DNA of 64,000 bases from Adenophora triphylla var. japonica. Taxonomy: Eukaryota > Streptophyta > Magnoliopsida > Asterales > Campanulaceae. The notes below the pieces were generated by a model, which did not search any database, had not been told where the DNA came from, and saw only the letters and a program-made list of their open reading frames with translations. The position numbers were made by a program, and so were the translations under genes. Of the stretch, positions 44,381 to 56,117 are shown in pieces. How positions within the stretch are numbered: the stretch's first letter is position 1; every line of letters starts with the position of its first letter. The stretch is from the NCBI GenBank assembly GCA_022495995.1, contig JAFEMH010005426.1, positions 99,501 through 163,500 on the forward strand, read 5' to 3'.

Positions 44381-46870
44381 TCATGGAGCAGATGGTTGAG
44401 TCTCGCTGGTGGTGGTCCTGGCGGCACGAAGAGCGGCACGGGCGGCATCCTTGGCGTTCTTGAGAGCTTTGCCTTTCTCGCCAATCAGGTCCACCCACAT
44501 CGACAAGGCGTCATCATCAATAAGAGCAGGAGGGTTCCAGACCGGCTTACCCAAGAGCTTGTCTTCTGCAGCCAAGGCATTAAGCTCGCCATCCTCATAG
44601 GGAACTATGGAATGGCCGCGGCGACAAAAGTCACTATAAATCTGCTCCGATCCCCACTTAGCGATAAGCTCAGGAGTAATGGCTGGGATTTCCTCAGAAC
44701 TAGCCGCTGCTGCCCGCATGACATGTAGTAAGGCCTTGTCGTACATGTCCATGGCGTCACTCTTCGCCTTCTCCTTGTTGGCGGCAATCTCCTGGATTAA
44801 GTCAGCATTGGTTGTCGCCTGGGCTAGCTTATCCGCCTCTAGGGCTTGGACTTTTTCTTCCAGCGCAAGTTTTAAAGAGGAAATTTCTTTGGCCTTGTTC
44901 TCGGCTTCCAAGGCTTTGTCCTCACTAGCCTTGAGTATGGCAGCCGCCTTCAATTTTTCACCCTGGAGTTTCGCCAGCTCTCTTTCCATCTCCCCATACC
45001 TAGTCTTATATTTTTCCTTATCAGCCAAAGCTCGCTTGCGAGCTTTATCCATCTTCTCGGATTCACGAGCCGCAATCTTGCACTTGTCTCTAAACCCGCG
45101 CAGAGTACTGCTAACTGTAAAGAATTTGAGAAAAAGGTTTAATGCCTTGATGAAGATAGTAAAGTAAAAGTAAAGAATAAGGCGACAACACTTACCCCGC
45201 AGATCTGAAGGCCAGCAAAGTTCAGAGAGAGATCAGTGTCTTGTTCAACCACTTCCTTTATCGCTGCCCTGTCGCCTATTCGCTCAAGCATGCCAGCACC
45301 AATAAGGCTGTTATGAGGATCGCGGGAATGAATGTTGAAGCCTTCCAACGGGGGAACTGAAGCAATCTCTATGCCTAGATCATAAAAACCATCTCTCTCC
45401 GTGGGCATTTCAAACCCCTCCCTAAGCCAGCTCACTAGCTCCGCCTCTCCCTCAGTCGACTCTTCCACGGCCTCTGGCTCCTCCTCAGTGCGCCCCCTTT
45501 TGTGGGGGCGGGAATCGGCAGGTTGTGTGGAAGTGGCCGGCGGGGTAGATCCTTCCACTGCAACATCAGTTTCTTTTTCCAAAGTCTCAACTTCCATATC
45601 TTCATCTCGCTGCGAAATGGTGGATGATCTCAGTGGGGTTTTGGCTCTGCTAGATTTGCGCGTCTGGCCCGCTGCTCTCTCGGCGGCAACTGCTGCTTTC
45701 TCGCGAGCTATGGCTTCAGAGTTGTCCCCCTGATGAGAGATGGGAAGCTCTATCTCAGCAGCCTTGGATAAGTCGGTTTAGCGAGCATTGGTCAACCGCT
45801 TTCGGCGACTATAAGATTTGGCAGCAGCAGCAGCACGCCTATCAGAAATGTCCATGAGTCGAAATCCTGAGTTGGAAAGAGACATTTAGTGAAGAGATAA
45901 AGGAAAAACAAAGGAAAAGTATAAAGGCGAGATACATACTCAAAACCTCGTACATCGCATTGCAACAATGACCTTTCACTTGGCAAGGTCCACATTCGGC
46001 GGCAAAGCAATTCCCAGAATGAAGGTCCCAACCAGGGTATGGATCGAGTGGCTCAATAATTAGGCGAGATTCATTGTCAGGGTAACGATAATTAGGAAGA
46101 CCAACCTTCCTAAGTAATGAAGGGCGAGATAATATATCTTTCCACGAAAACAATGCCAGCCCTGTGTCGGAGGCATCTTCTAAAACCTTAAAAAATTTGG
46201 TTTTCAGCCTACTGTCGCCGGAAACTAGGGCATTGCGGGTTAAAATCTTGGTGTAGATGTCGCCAAGGTCACAAGGGTGGGTCCAGCCTATGCAAGATGT
46301 AATCAGCAGCGGGTTAGATTGCCAGTTGTGGACTTTTCTAGGTAGAGGGGTAAGAAGTCTGGGTTGCTTATACTTGACTAAAAGTCGATTCTCAACAACA
46401 CCCTGCCTCTGGGATACCGAAGTATAACCATCAAATAAATTAACAAATAGGGGAATAGAGGGTTCTTGTTTTAGTGCACTACAAATCACCAAGTAACTCG
46501 TGAGGATCCTGATAGCATTAGGGTGAAGGTCGACAATAGCTGCATGGGCATGGATTAAAACGGTGACAAGGAAAGGATCTATGGGAATCCTCAAACCGGC
46601 ATCTAACTGGGAGGGAAATACTATAATACCATCATCCCTATGCCACATAGAAGCCAGAGACAAGTCCCCAACGTATGGCTCTACATGGTATATATCCGAG
46701 TTAATCCCGTACTTAACATGGTAATGAGTTTGCAAATCGGTGTAAGAGGAACTGCTAGAGCCTGCGACCTCAGGGTTGGAAGAACCCTGCGAGATGGGTG
46801 GTCGCTCTGAGGTCTCGGCCGCCAGGGTATCCGAGACATCATGATTAGAAGTTGAGTTGGAAGAAGACAT
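44381..46870 (-). pseudogene. Antisense three-exon gene in Gypsy-4 (gypsy-associated transposase-like domain)
   Basis: Exon 1 is 46870-45940, starting MSSSNSTSNHDVSD, with a globular domain of about 280 aa (TSYLVICSALKQEPSIPLFV, WKDILSRPS) that resembles the plant 'putative gypsy type transposon' family (Pfam Transposase_28). The introns are 45939-45867 (GTATGT..CTCAG, 73 nt) and 45195-45115 (GTAAGT..TTACAG, 81 nt). Exon 2 is 45866-45196 and is Glu/Arg-rich (PHKRGRTEEEPEA). Exon 3 is 45114-44381, a long coiled coil. A TAA lies in exon 2 (45777-45779), and exons 2 and 3 are one base out of phase, so this copy is broken. It is transcribed towards pol. Confidence 0.72.
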
Positions 46871-47535
46871 GACCTGTGAATAGAAGGGAGGACCAAGTAA
46901 ATTGGGGGCTATGATAGTGCCAGAAAACTCAGTTTAAGGAAAGATGGATGTCGCAGGCATGAGTGGGGTGTAACGTTGTGTAGAAAGTGTGCATAGGATC
47001 AGACTAGTGTGGGAAAAGGGGGGACCTTTGGTTTCTAAGACCTTGAAAGGGGTGACATCCGATTCATGTCGCCTGAACATGAAACGAGGATTCGCAAGTG
47101 AGATTCGGGCCCATGCCCTTATCTCTCTTTTATAAAAACTCCCCCCCCCATTTATTGCGCTTCAGCCAAGTTTAACGGGTTTTAGAAAATAATTTTGTGT
47201 TGTGCGTGAAACAAAAACTCGTAAAGCGAGAATTCAAGTGAGAATTCAAGCGAAAAGGCATGCGAGAATTCAAAATTAAATGTTAATTACCTGGAAATTT
47301 ACAGGCAGGAAGGAAGGTTTGAAGAAGTAGCCGGAAAGGGAGCTGGAAAGCTCTGTGCGCCACCTGTTCTTCTTGGAAATGCCTTGAAACGCTCCGGAGT
47401 ACGCAGAGAAATCGGAAAGATGGTCACCGAAAATTGGGGCGTCTTTGGTCTCTGGGAAATGGAGGATCAAGTGAAGGTGAAGATGTAAAATGGTTTTGAA
47501 GGGTTTTTAAGCTCCGAAATGCTAGGAGTGGAAAG
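46871..47535. other. Promoter and 5' region of the antisense gene, no other gene
   Basis: Contains the minus-strand TATA box at 47126-47137 and a short minus-strand ORF (47470-47276) with no recognised domain. The stretch ends where the Gypsy-5 LTR begins. Confidence 0.5.
47126..47137 (-). promoter_or_regulatory. TATA box of the Gypsy-4 antisense gene
   Basis: Minus strand TTTTTATAAAAGAGAG, about 260 bp before the Met at 46870. It points to a promoter separate from the LTR. A run of nine Gs lies just upstream on the minus strand. Confidence 0.5.
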
Positions 47536-47752
47536 TGTGACGATACGGGAAAAATATTCGGCTTTTGCGTTTCTTTGAAAAACCAAATAAAACCGGAAAA
47601 AACGGAGTCGCCACGCCATTTTAATTTTGAAGGGCAAAACTTTGAAAAAAGCCCGAGATCAGAGATTTAGGTTCGGAGGTCATGTTACGCGTCGGGAAGG
47701 ACGTTAGTGTGCACCCGACGCGCCTCGTAAAACGAGTCTTCCAAGCTGAAAA

Positions 47753-47783
<31 letters not shown>

Positions 47784-49278
47784 TTTGGCCAAAATAAGTT
47801 GAAACTGGAAAAAGTAAAAATTGGGATGTCTTTTTAAGACTTTAAACTGATCCCATGATTTTTTGGAGAATTTTTGGTTTGAGATTTGGTACTCAAAAAA
47901 CCTTTTGAAGTTGAGAAGTCACTTCTGCCAGAAGGAAATGGCAGCAGACACCTGATTTTGAAATGGATTCAAGGGTCCTAAAACTTCATAATCTGGATGA
48001 ACTCAGAGAATGAAAGTTTCTCTAGACTCCTTGAATAAACTTTGTGTGAAAGAAATTTCCATTTTGGAGAAGATTTGAGGGGTCAAAACCTTCTGGAAAC
48101 CTCAGATATGAGATCTGGATTCCCAGAAGCTGATGAACTAGCCTCTGAAAGAAAAATTGAAAAGAGGAGTTTTACTCACCCAAAAAATAAGGTAAAAATA
48201 TGTCTGGAAAGCTCTGGATGTTGGCTACAAAAAGTGTTTTGTAGTCAACACCAAATTCAAGTTCATCTGTGTCCAAAAATTAAGACCATGGACTGAGGTC
48301 TGAGAAATTTGCTACTGGACAGCAACTTCTCAAGAAAGAAAATATGATTTTAAGGGGTTTGGCATCCATGCTTGTCGCCATTTCCCTAGGTTTTGGTTAG
48401 TGATCACTAGACATTTTAGTGGTGAATCAACTATACCACACCATCCTTGGGGTACATTAGGACTAAGCATTTCATTTGCTTGGGGAGGGGATTTTACCCT
48501 TTGAAATCAAGATTTAGTGCTTGAAAATGGTTTTTTAGGGTTTTGAAAGTGCATTTTTGCAAGTAAGCAAGAAAAGCTTTGAAAATAATGTTGATCTTTG
48601 TAGAAGATCATCCATGGAGATGGTCTTCCATGGTGATCTTCTTAGATCTAGAGAAAGAAGATGAAAGAACTACATTTTGTAGTTTGAAGATGCATGCATG
48701 GATGAGATTTAGGGTTAGGAAGAAGAGGGTTTACCAATCTTCCTTGTGTTCTTGAGTGTTTGGCTTGAGTGTATGAGTGTTTAGGGGTTTAATATGAGAG
48801 TGAGTGGAGGAGTATGAGTTGGGAAAGATTGGAGAGAAAAAGGTGACAATTCTTGAGAATTCTCACTGTTTTCTCTCTATATTTCGCCAGAGGTTCATTG
48901 CATTTGTGTTCTTCCTTGCTATTTTTGTGACTGGAGGGCTCAATTTATAGCCCTCTGAAATTGACAAAGATGTCCGCGCGGATGGGAATGCTTGGCGTGC
49001 CTTTGTTCATTAAATGCGGCTCCGGCTTTGGACAAGGGAATAATCTTTTTCAAAATTCAAATTAGGCGGCCGGTTTATGTTTCCAGCATTGCTATATTTG
49101 GTTTTCTTCATTTGTTTTTCTTTTTAAGATTCTTTTTAAGGTTTAACCTTAAATAACAATGCCCATTTTACCCTCACTTTGTTAGAAATGTTAGGATAGT
49201 TAGGAATTGTTAGAAATGTTATAACTTTCGTTAATTTTCTAACGAAAATTCTAACAAGCTCAAATTGGAGCACTTACA
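47536..49278 (-). repeat. 3' LTR of Gypsy-5
   Basis: 1743 bp, plus-strand ends TGTGACGATAC and CACTTACA, aligned with 62686-64000 over the available 1.3 kb. It contains a TG microsatellite (47758-47782), a minus-strand TATA box and the palindrome TCCGCGCGGA (48973-48982). The adjoining minus-strand GCCGAGGGGCTAC (49279-49291) is the likely polypurine tract. Confidence 0.88.
48942..48950 (-). promoter_or_regulatory. TATA box of the Gypsy-5 LTR
   Basis: Minus strand GGCTATAAATTG, placed like that of Gypsy-2. The palindrome TCCGCGCGGA lies about 25-40 bp upstream of it in the direction of transcription. Confidence 0.6.
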
Positions 49279-49291
49279 GTAGCCCCTCGGC

Positions 49292-49628
49292 GACGGCGCT
49301 TTCGAAGGAAGCGGGGTCGTCGATAAGAGTAAGGCTCCATATTTGGCAGGATGATCGAGTGATCGGGTGGCTGAACCTAGCGATAGGCTACCTACGTATC
49401 CCGAATGGGAATCAAGCCAGTCGTAGTTCGGGTCTTTGACCCCGGAGATGATGGCGTTTTAGGTGCCTCGAACCTAGTGAGCGAGTTCTACAGTCGGTTA
49501 CTGGAAAGAAACTCTGCTGGGGATAAGAGATGACCATTTTTGGTCTGATGGCTATCCGCTCTGCTGGGGATAGGAATGACAATTTTCGGTCTCTGCTGGG
49601 GATGAGTGCGATTTATCGCTTTCTAGTG
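49292..49628. other. Gypsy-5 3' region before the arrays
   Basis: Unique sequence with scattered GGCGTTTTAGGTGCCTCGAA and CTGCTGGGGAT phrases that foreshadow the following arrays. No ORF of interest. Confidence 0.5.
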
Positions 49629-49853
49629 ATAGCGTCTTAGGTGCCTCAAACCTTGAAGATGGCGTTTTAGGTGCCTCGAACCTTGATGATGATGGCTTTT
49701 TAGGCGCCTCGGACCTTAATGATGATGGCTTTTTAGGCGCCTCGGACCTTGATGATGATGGCTTTTTTAGGCGCCTCAGACCTTAATGATGATGGCTTTT
49801 TAGGCGCCTCGGTCCTTTGATGATGATGGCTTTTTAGGCGCCTCGGACCTTAA
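49629..49853. repeat. 37-bp tandem array in Gypsy-5
   Basis: About six copies of a 35-38-bp unit, core GATGATGGCTTTTTAGGCGC, with small length changes in the T run. Confidence 0.93.
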
Positions 49854-50110
49854 TTTGAAATGGCCTTTCGGTGGACTTTGTCTGCTGCCGAAGGAGAGGG
49901 TGACCGTTTTGGTCGAAATTTGGACCTAATGATAGGCTACCTACGTATCCCTAGTGGGAATCGAAGCCCTTTCGTAGTTCGAGTACTACTCGAGATTCGT
50001 TGGCTTTTGGGATTCCGTTAACTTTCTTGGGGATTTCGTTAGCCTTTCTTTGAGGAAAATCGGACGTATTCGTGCAGGAAATCGGTCTTACGTTTGACTT
50101 GCCAGTTGGA

Positions 50111-50995
50111 TGATTTTGATGAAAGATACGGGATCTCGTTATCTTTCTCGGGGCACTCGGTCTTACGTTTGTAGCCGGGGTAATTTTGATGAAAGATATG
50201 GGATCTCTTATCTTTCTCGGGGCACTCGGTCTTACGTTTGACTAGGGGTAATTTTGATGAAAGATACGGGATCTCGTTATCTTTCTCGGGTTACTCGGTC
50301 TTACGTTTGGCTAGGGGTAATTTTGATGAAAGATACGGGATCTCGTTATCTTTCTCGGGGCACTCGGTCTTACGTTTGGCTATAGGGGGTAATTTTGATG
50401 AAAGATACGGGATCTCGTTATCTTTCTCGGGGCACTCGGTCTTACGTTTGGCTAGGGGTAATTTTGATGAAAGATACGGGATCTCGTTATCTTTCTCGGG
50501 GCACTCGGTCTTACGTTTGGCTAGGGGTAATTTTGATGAAAGATACGGGATCTCGTTATCTTTCTCGGGGCACTCGGTCTTACGTTTGGCTAGGGGTAAT
50601 TTTGATGAAAGATACGGGATCTCGTTATCTTTCTCGGGGCACTCGGTCTTACGTTTGGCTATAGGGGTAATTTTGATGAAAGATACGGGATCTCGTTATC
50701 TTTCTCGGGGCACTCGGTCTTACGTTTCTTAGGGGTAATTTTGATGAAAGATACGGGATCTCGTTATCTTTCTCGGGGCACTCGGTCTTACGTTTGTGCC
50801 GGGGTAATTTTGATGAAAGATACGGGATCTCGTTATCTTTCTCGGGGCACTCGGTCTTACGTTTGGTAGGGGTAATTTTGATGAAAGATACGGGATCTCG
50901 TTATCTTTCTCGGGGCACTCGGTCTTACGTTTGGCTGCAGGGGTAATTTTGATGAAAGATACGGGATCTCGATCTTTCTCTGACGTTTGGCTAAG
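50111..50995. repeat. 70-bp tandem array in Gypsy-5
   Basis: Thirteen copies of a roughly 70-bp unit, core TTTTGATGAAAGATACGGGA, with a variable link (GGCTAGGGG, GGCTATAGGGG, GTGCCGG and others). The last copy is truncated. The unit contains a dyad, GAAAGATA..TATCTTTC, around GGGATCTCG. The open frames of 89-164 aa here are periodic by-products, not genes. Confidence 0.96.
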
Positions 50996-51255
50996 ACTTT
51001 GGTTAACTTTGGTTAACTTTGTCAAGTTGGGGGAGTGCGGAGTCTGAAATTTTAAAGGGGCAAAAGGGTCATTTTGACCACGACAAACTTATCCGCGCGG
51101 AGGGGCACGAAAAGTCGGGGGTATTTAATGGGGCCAACGCCCTTCTTCTTCCTCGGTCCAGATTTTGAAAATTCCGAGCGGGGAGAGAGAGAGATTCCGC
51201 CATTTTTGGCTATTTAAGCTTCAAAATTTGTCCGATTTCTTCGATTTTTTTAGCG

Positions 51256-54045
51256 ATGGAACACGGTGCAGGCGCTTTTCAAGGCCAAGGGCGTGGCCCG
51301 GTAGCGGAGAGGCGGTGGAGCTCGTCGGATGAGGAGGCATTACAATCTTTCGCAATCGGTTGAGGAGGAGCATTACCCCGATGCTTGGCAACATTGGGCC
51401 TCGGATCCGCATCTCCGAACGGTATATTTCGAATCCTCTTGATCCTCTTGTCGATTTCTTGTTTGAAATTTTTGGGTGATTTTTGAATTTTTTTTTTTTT
51501 TTTTGAATATTGAATATTGATATTGATGATATGCAATGTTGCAATGAATTTGTGAGTGTCCCAAAAATGTGCATTTTGCTTGGGAAAAAGAATTGGCATT
51601 TTTGCCACATTTTTTTTTCAATTCGAAAATTACATGTGAAAATTCGAAGAATTGTGATTTTTTTTTTTTGGAGTTGAATATTGCATGTTCTTGATGATGA
51701 TGATTTTTTTGAAATTGAATTTTGATATTGATGAATGATGATGCAATGCATGCATTTTGTTTGGAAAGAAAGGGCATTTTGCCAATATGAGATGTATGTA
51801 TGTTTATTTTTTTGAAAAGTGGGGACGGATTTTCCTCCCGTTGTATGTAAGATGGATGATATGCATGTATGCATTTTTTGAAAATGGGACGGAGTTTTTA
51901 CTTTCGTAGGAATGCATTTTTTTTTTTTGATGAATGCATTGGGACTTCTTTGAAAATTGTTTTCTTTCATGCGAGAAAAATGGGGCTATGCTCATTGTAT
52001 CTTTGTTATCTTTGTCGAATTTTTTTTTTTTTAATGCAAATGCAATCTTTTGACATTTTCTCTCTTTTTTTTTTTTTTACGGGCGGAAACCGTTTTGTGA
52101 CGGAGCAGGTGAGCAAGATGAAGACTCGAGGATCGGTGGAGTACGTGATTGACTTGTGGGATCGGCTTCCGAATGCGGGCCGAGGAGCTTTGCGAGTCAG
52201 AGACGGATCGTTGTCGAGACGGGGCTCACAGGAGTTCGTCGAGTGCTTGAGGGGCCGGTCAAGTTCCCTAAGTGCAAGGGCTTGATGTTTGCTCTAGCGC
52301 GGCATTGGTGGGACGCGACCCGCACCTTCCACTTCTTACGGGGCGAGGCGGCTGTTACGCCTTCGACTATCTTTGCGATCACGGGCGTCCTTTAATGGAC
52401 GCGGCATTGAGTGGAGAGATGGCTACGGCGATGCGTCTGCGAGCTCTTCTTGGATTTTCCCTATTCCCAAAAAGGGGATGGGGATGGAGTATGCCGTGGT
52501 CTTCGGCAAGATCGTGGAGACCATCGCGAGTTACGAGGCTGGGGAGGATAGGTTTAGCGCCGAGCGGTGCTAGGTCCTTCCTCTGGTTTACCTTTTCGAG
52601 CACACTCTTTGGGCATCTTTGAGGGACGGCGGTCTTTGCCTTCTTGAGGTCCTTAGAGGACATGGAGACGGTTGGAGATATTTCTGGGGAGGCGGGAGTG
52701 GTGAGCGTACTTCGCTCTTGATAGATACGGCCGGAAGAGGCTGTGAGCTCCTGTATTGCTTCGAGTTTGCTCTGGAGGTATAAGCTCTCTTTTTGCTTTC
52801 CCTCTTTCCTTTGAGCACGCACTTTTATTTGCACTTTGGATTGATTGGATTTTTACCTTTCGCGGTATGGGCGTTGGAGTTTTCCACGTCACGGTGTGGA
52901 GCGGCTGAGGCGTACGTCGGGCGTATCCGGCCATGCGATCTTGGTCCAAGCATGCCGGGAGAAGATAGGCTCCGGAGGGCGTACGACTCTCGAGTACGCG
53001 GATTGCCTTCCTTTGACGGAGGCCGAGACGGATGAGGGGATGATATTCTTCCCACAGGATCGCTTTGGGGTAGCGCGGTGAAGAGGCGGCGAGATACGGG
53101 CCGGTGCGGCGGAGGATTTTGAGGGCACGACTTGCGACGCCTACTATGCAGGAGAGAGGGTGACGCGCCGGCATGGCGTGAACTCGCCTTTGAGGACACC
53201 GGTGGAGCCTCCCGCCGATATGATGCATCCGAGCGATCGGTCAGTGACTGGGATGATTACAGGCGAGGCCGGCACTTCTCGGACTTCGTGGCGATCGAGC
53301 CATATGCGGCGTTCGTCTTGAGGAGGCGAGGATGCCTCGAGGTTTTGGAGAGGAGGGCTTGGGATCCGCGGTACCCTCGGACGGATTTTTCCTATATCCG
53401 GGATGGGGTCCGATTGAGGGTGCGAGATCCCTCGGCCCGGCGGCTTCCACGAGCTTTCCGGCCTCGTCAGGGTATGAAGGTATGGCTTCACCTTTTCCCC
53501 TTCTTTTCTTTCTTTTGTTTCATCATCTTTAGCATCACTTCTTTTTTTTTGACGCTTTTGCTTTTGTGCGGTTTTCGGAGGTGGTCGTCGAGACAGCGAA
53601 GCAAGTGATCGGGGCTAAGAGATTCATACGGAGGATGGTTGCTTGCGGGGCACCTCGAGGCTAGAGCGCGAGAGACCACGGCCGGCGCTGTCGAGACGGG
53701 GAGGCTTCTCCTATTCGCTCGGAGACTTCTTGAGACTCCTCTTTCTCCTCTCATTGATCACCGCGCGGCCGCCTTCGGATCACGTCATTCTTGGGGATCC
53801 GCAGGGCGAGGACACATCTGGCGGCATGGTGGGTCGTCTCCGTACGTTCGGGAGTCGGACGCCTTCACCTTCGGATACGATTTCTTCGGGGATGCAGGTT
53901 TACCCTATCGAGTGTGCCGGTTGGTCCCGGCGAGCCTCTTTACGGAGATGAGGACGATTACAGCAGAGACTTTCGGGGCTCTGACGAGGCGGGCCCGAGT
54001 CGCAAGAGGAGCCGGGGGAGACATCGGGCTGGAGACTCCGATTGA
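51256..54045 (+). pseudogene. Antisense gene 1 of Gypsy-5: plant mobile domain-like, decayed
   Basis: Exon 1 starts MEHGAGAFQGQGRG and ends at donor CG|GTATAT (51422). A T-rich intron runs to acceptor GGAGCAG at 52108. The next exon holds motifs typical of the plant mobile domain: LARHWWDATRTFHFLRGEA with TPSTIFAITGV, then FSSTLFGHL and LEDMETVGDISGEAGV. A downstream segment (ALEFSTSRCG region, 52870-53470) and a basic tail, GPSRKRSRGRHRAGDSD, end at 54045. At least four frame changes and several stops occur. In plants such domains occur in MAIN/MAIL1 silencing proteins and in retroelements. The assignment rests on motif likeness. Confidence 0.6.
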
Positions 54046-54574
54046 TTTTTTTTTTTTTTGAGATTTGGATTTGTACGGATTATGCACATTTTTTTGGATG
54101 TAATAATTTAGGATTTTATTTATGTTTGTTTGTTTTTTTTTTATGTACACTCTCTTTTTTTTTTGGAATGTAATAATTTAGGATTTTATTTATGTTTGTT
54201 TGTTTTTGTTTTATGTACACTCTCTTTTTTGGAATGTAATAATTTAGGATTTTATTTTATGAATGCAATGCAATATGAATGCGGTGTTGCATGAGCCTTG
54301 TTTTTTTGCAAGGGTGTTTGGTATATGGGCCCTTTGGTTTGGGGAGGTTTTTGCACGATTTCGAGCAAGCGGGACGAGAATATTCCTCTTTTGGTGTAGC
54401 GGCTTGGTATTGCAAAATTTTTTGGGAAAGCAATCCCATCCGCGCGGATGGGGGCGCATCGACATTGTCCTTTAATTTTGGTCCAGACTGGTCTTGCTTT
54501 ATTTCAAATTCAAATATCCTCTTCAACCTCCGGCCCCAAACTTGACCATTTTCGGGAGGAAGAGAGAAAAAACC
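54046..54574. other. Intergenic and promoter region between the two antisense genes
   Basis: Poly-T runs, then two copies of a GGAATGTAATAATTTAGGAT segment (54098-54240) likely around the 3' end of gene 1. The 18-bp palindrome at 54435-54452 lies 123 bp before the gene 2 start codon. Confidence 0.6.
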
Positions 54575-56117
54575 ATGGAAAACCTTAGAAAAGCTCCCTC
54601 AAAATTATCCCAGAGTCCCCAAATGTCATTTTTCAACAAGTTCAAGGATTGGTCAGGAAATTATGCATGAGAGAAGGTCTTTCTTTGAAGAAACGGTACA
54701 AGGTACGATGCTTGTGGTCTCTCAAAGAATTGGTTCCGGATTATGACCTCTTAAGGGCTTCTTCTTCGTTTTGGGATACTAGAAGGCATGTCTTTTGCCT
54801 TTCCTTCAACGAGATTGTTCCGGCGTGGAAGAATTTCGGGCCTTGCTTGGAGGTCCGGAGGTGGAGGAGATAGCAATTCCTTGGTCCGGAGGAGCTTCTT
54901 TTGTTGACAAGTTGTGCAACCTTCTTCATCTTTCCCCGGAGGAAGCACGAGGCATGATCCAGCGGTCCCGACCATTTCGATATTTCCGGTCTTCCCGGAC
55001 AGATTTAGGGGCTTAGGCTTGGTGGATGGCGCCTATTGGGATGCCTTTGCACTTTGCATGTTCGGCACTTTGTTCATGGTCTATTCCTTCGGGATTTGCC
55101 ATCGATCTCTGTTGGATGTTGTCGCCCATTGTCGCACAGGCGAGAGATGTCGTTCCTTTGATTCTTGGGGAGACTTTTCATGCTCTCGGCCAGTTAGCTA
55201 CCGGACGGCGGTACATGCGCGGGGGCGACCCGTTTCTGCTTGACCACATGTGGGCGATGGAGCGTTTGGGGGTTCTTCGGGAAACCTACGATATGATCGA
55301 GCCTTGGACTTTTGCCGGGAGAGGTGTCGATGTAGATTTTGATGATCGGGGCTCGTGGGAGCGTTGGATGGCGGGTCGCCCGGGCCCGAAGATATCAGAT
55401 GGTCGGTGCCTCGTGGCGGGTGGAGACTCGCGAGTGCTTCGAGATGGATCCCATGTGGTTATGCTTCGGGGCTTTCTCGGTCCGGTTTCTACATTCGGCT
55501 CACGGTCTGAGGCGGTTTGGCTTGGAAGCGAGGTTCCTTTGGAGGGTTTTGATGATGTAGCCACCGGGGTGGTGGCTCCTGTTTCCATGGATGATCCCTC
55601 GGTGTTTCCATTTCTTTCCCGAGTATGGAGGTACGATGCCTTTCCTCCTCGGGTCATTCTCGAGCGTCGAGACCGGTGTTCTGACCACTTGGTACTGGAT
55701 TGGTACGAGAGGCATGCAGGAGAGACTCGGGTGGCTATTTTGAGGCGGCGTGAGGCCATTATAGGTGCGGAGGACTGGCGTTTACGAGAGGAGGAGGGCC
55801 GAGGCGAGGCCAACCCTCGCATGACGGGAGCGGAGACGGCGCGGCGGATTATGAGGCTTACGTCAAGAGACAGGAGAGGAGGGCTCCTATGTTACCGGCT
55901 AGGTTACGAGGAGATGAGGGATGACGCTAGGGCTACTAAGGCCTTTTGGCCGGAGGCCGGTTTGATAGACCACGTTCCTATACCGAGCTTGGTAGGAGGA
56001 ATACCGACATTTTCCGGTTCGAAGAGAAAGACTCGGAGGGGAAGAAGAAGGGAGAGACCGATGCGAGTGGCTTGGAGTGACTACGAGGTTTCCAAGTATC
56101 CCTTTCTTGCCATGTGA
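54575..56117 (+). pseudogene. Antisense gene 2 of Gypsy-5: retroelement-associated plant domain
   Basis: The start is ATG at 54575. An early frame change leads to a segment with LLRASSSFWDTRRHVFCLSF and then LLGGPEVEEIAIPWSGGA. From 55026 to 56117 a 363-aa frame is open: ARDVVPLILGETFHALGQLA, PFLLDHMWAMERLGVL, SDHLVLDWYERHAG and a basic C-terminus (KRKTRRGRRRERPMR). The arrangement (FWD..VF, then a PLILADTY-like motif) resembles DUF7745-type proteins that travel in plant transposons. The basic tail suggests nuclear or nucleic-acid contact. Molecular role unknown. Confidence 0.55.

Larger units (their letters stand above)
34636..47535 (+). mobile_element. Gypsy-4: Tat-lineage Ty3/gypsy element, nearly intact gag-pol
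   Basis: A plus-oriented element with 5' LTR, primer site, gag, protease, RT, two RNase H domains, integrase, a tandem-repeat region and an antisense spliced gene. The 3' LTR is not in the window: sequence passes directly into the Gypsy-5 LTR at 47536. I infer that Gypsy-5 inserted into Gypsy-4 and that the remainder lies beyond 64000. Few lesions compared with Gypsy-3. Confidence 0.88.

Noticed and set aside
50238..50732. 164-aa plus-strand ORF made of a repeated GNFDERYGIS peptide
   Set aside because: It is the translation of a 70-bp tandem DNA array with period changes; no start context and no conservation of the peptide over the DNA unit.
53132..53608. Overlapping minus-strand ORFs across 52300-53800
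   Set aside because: They are shadows of the GC-rich plus-strand plant-mobile-domain-like gene and show no domain motifs of their own.
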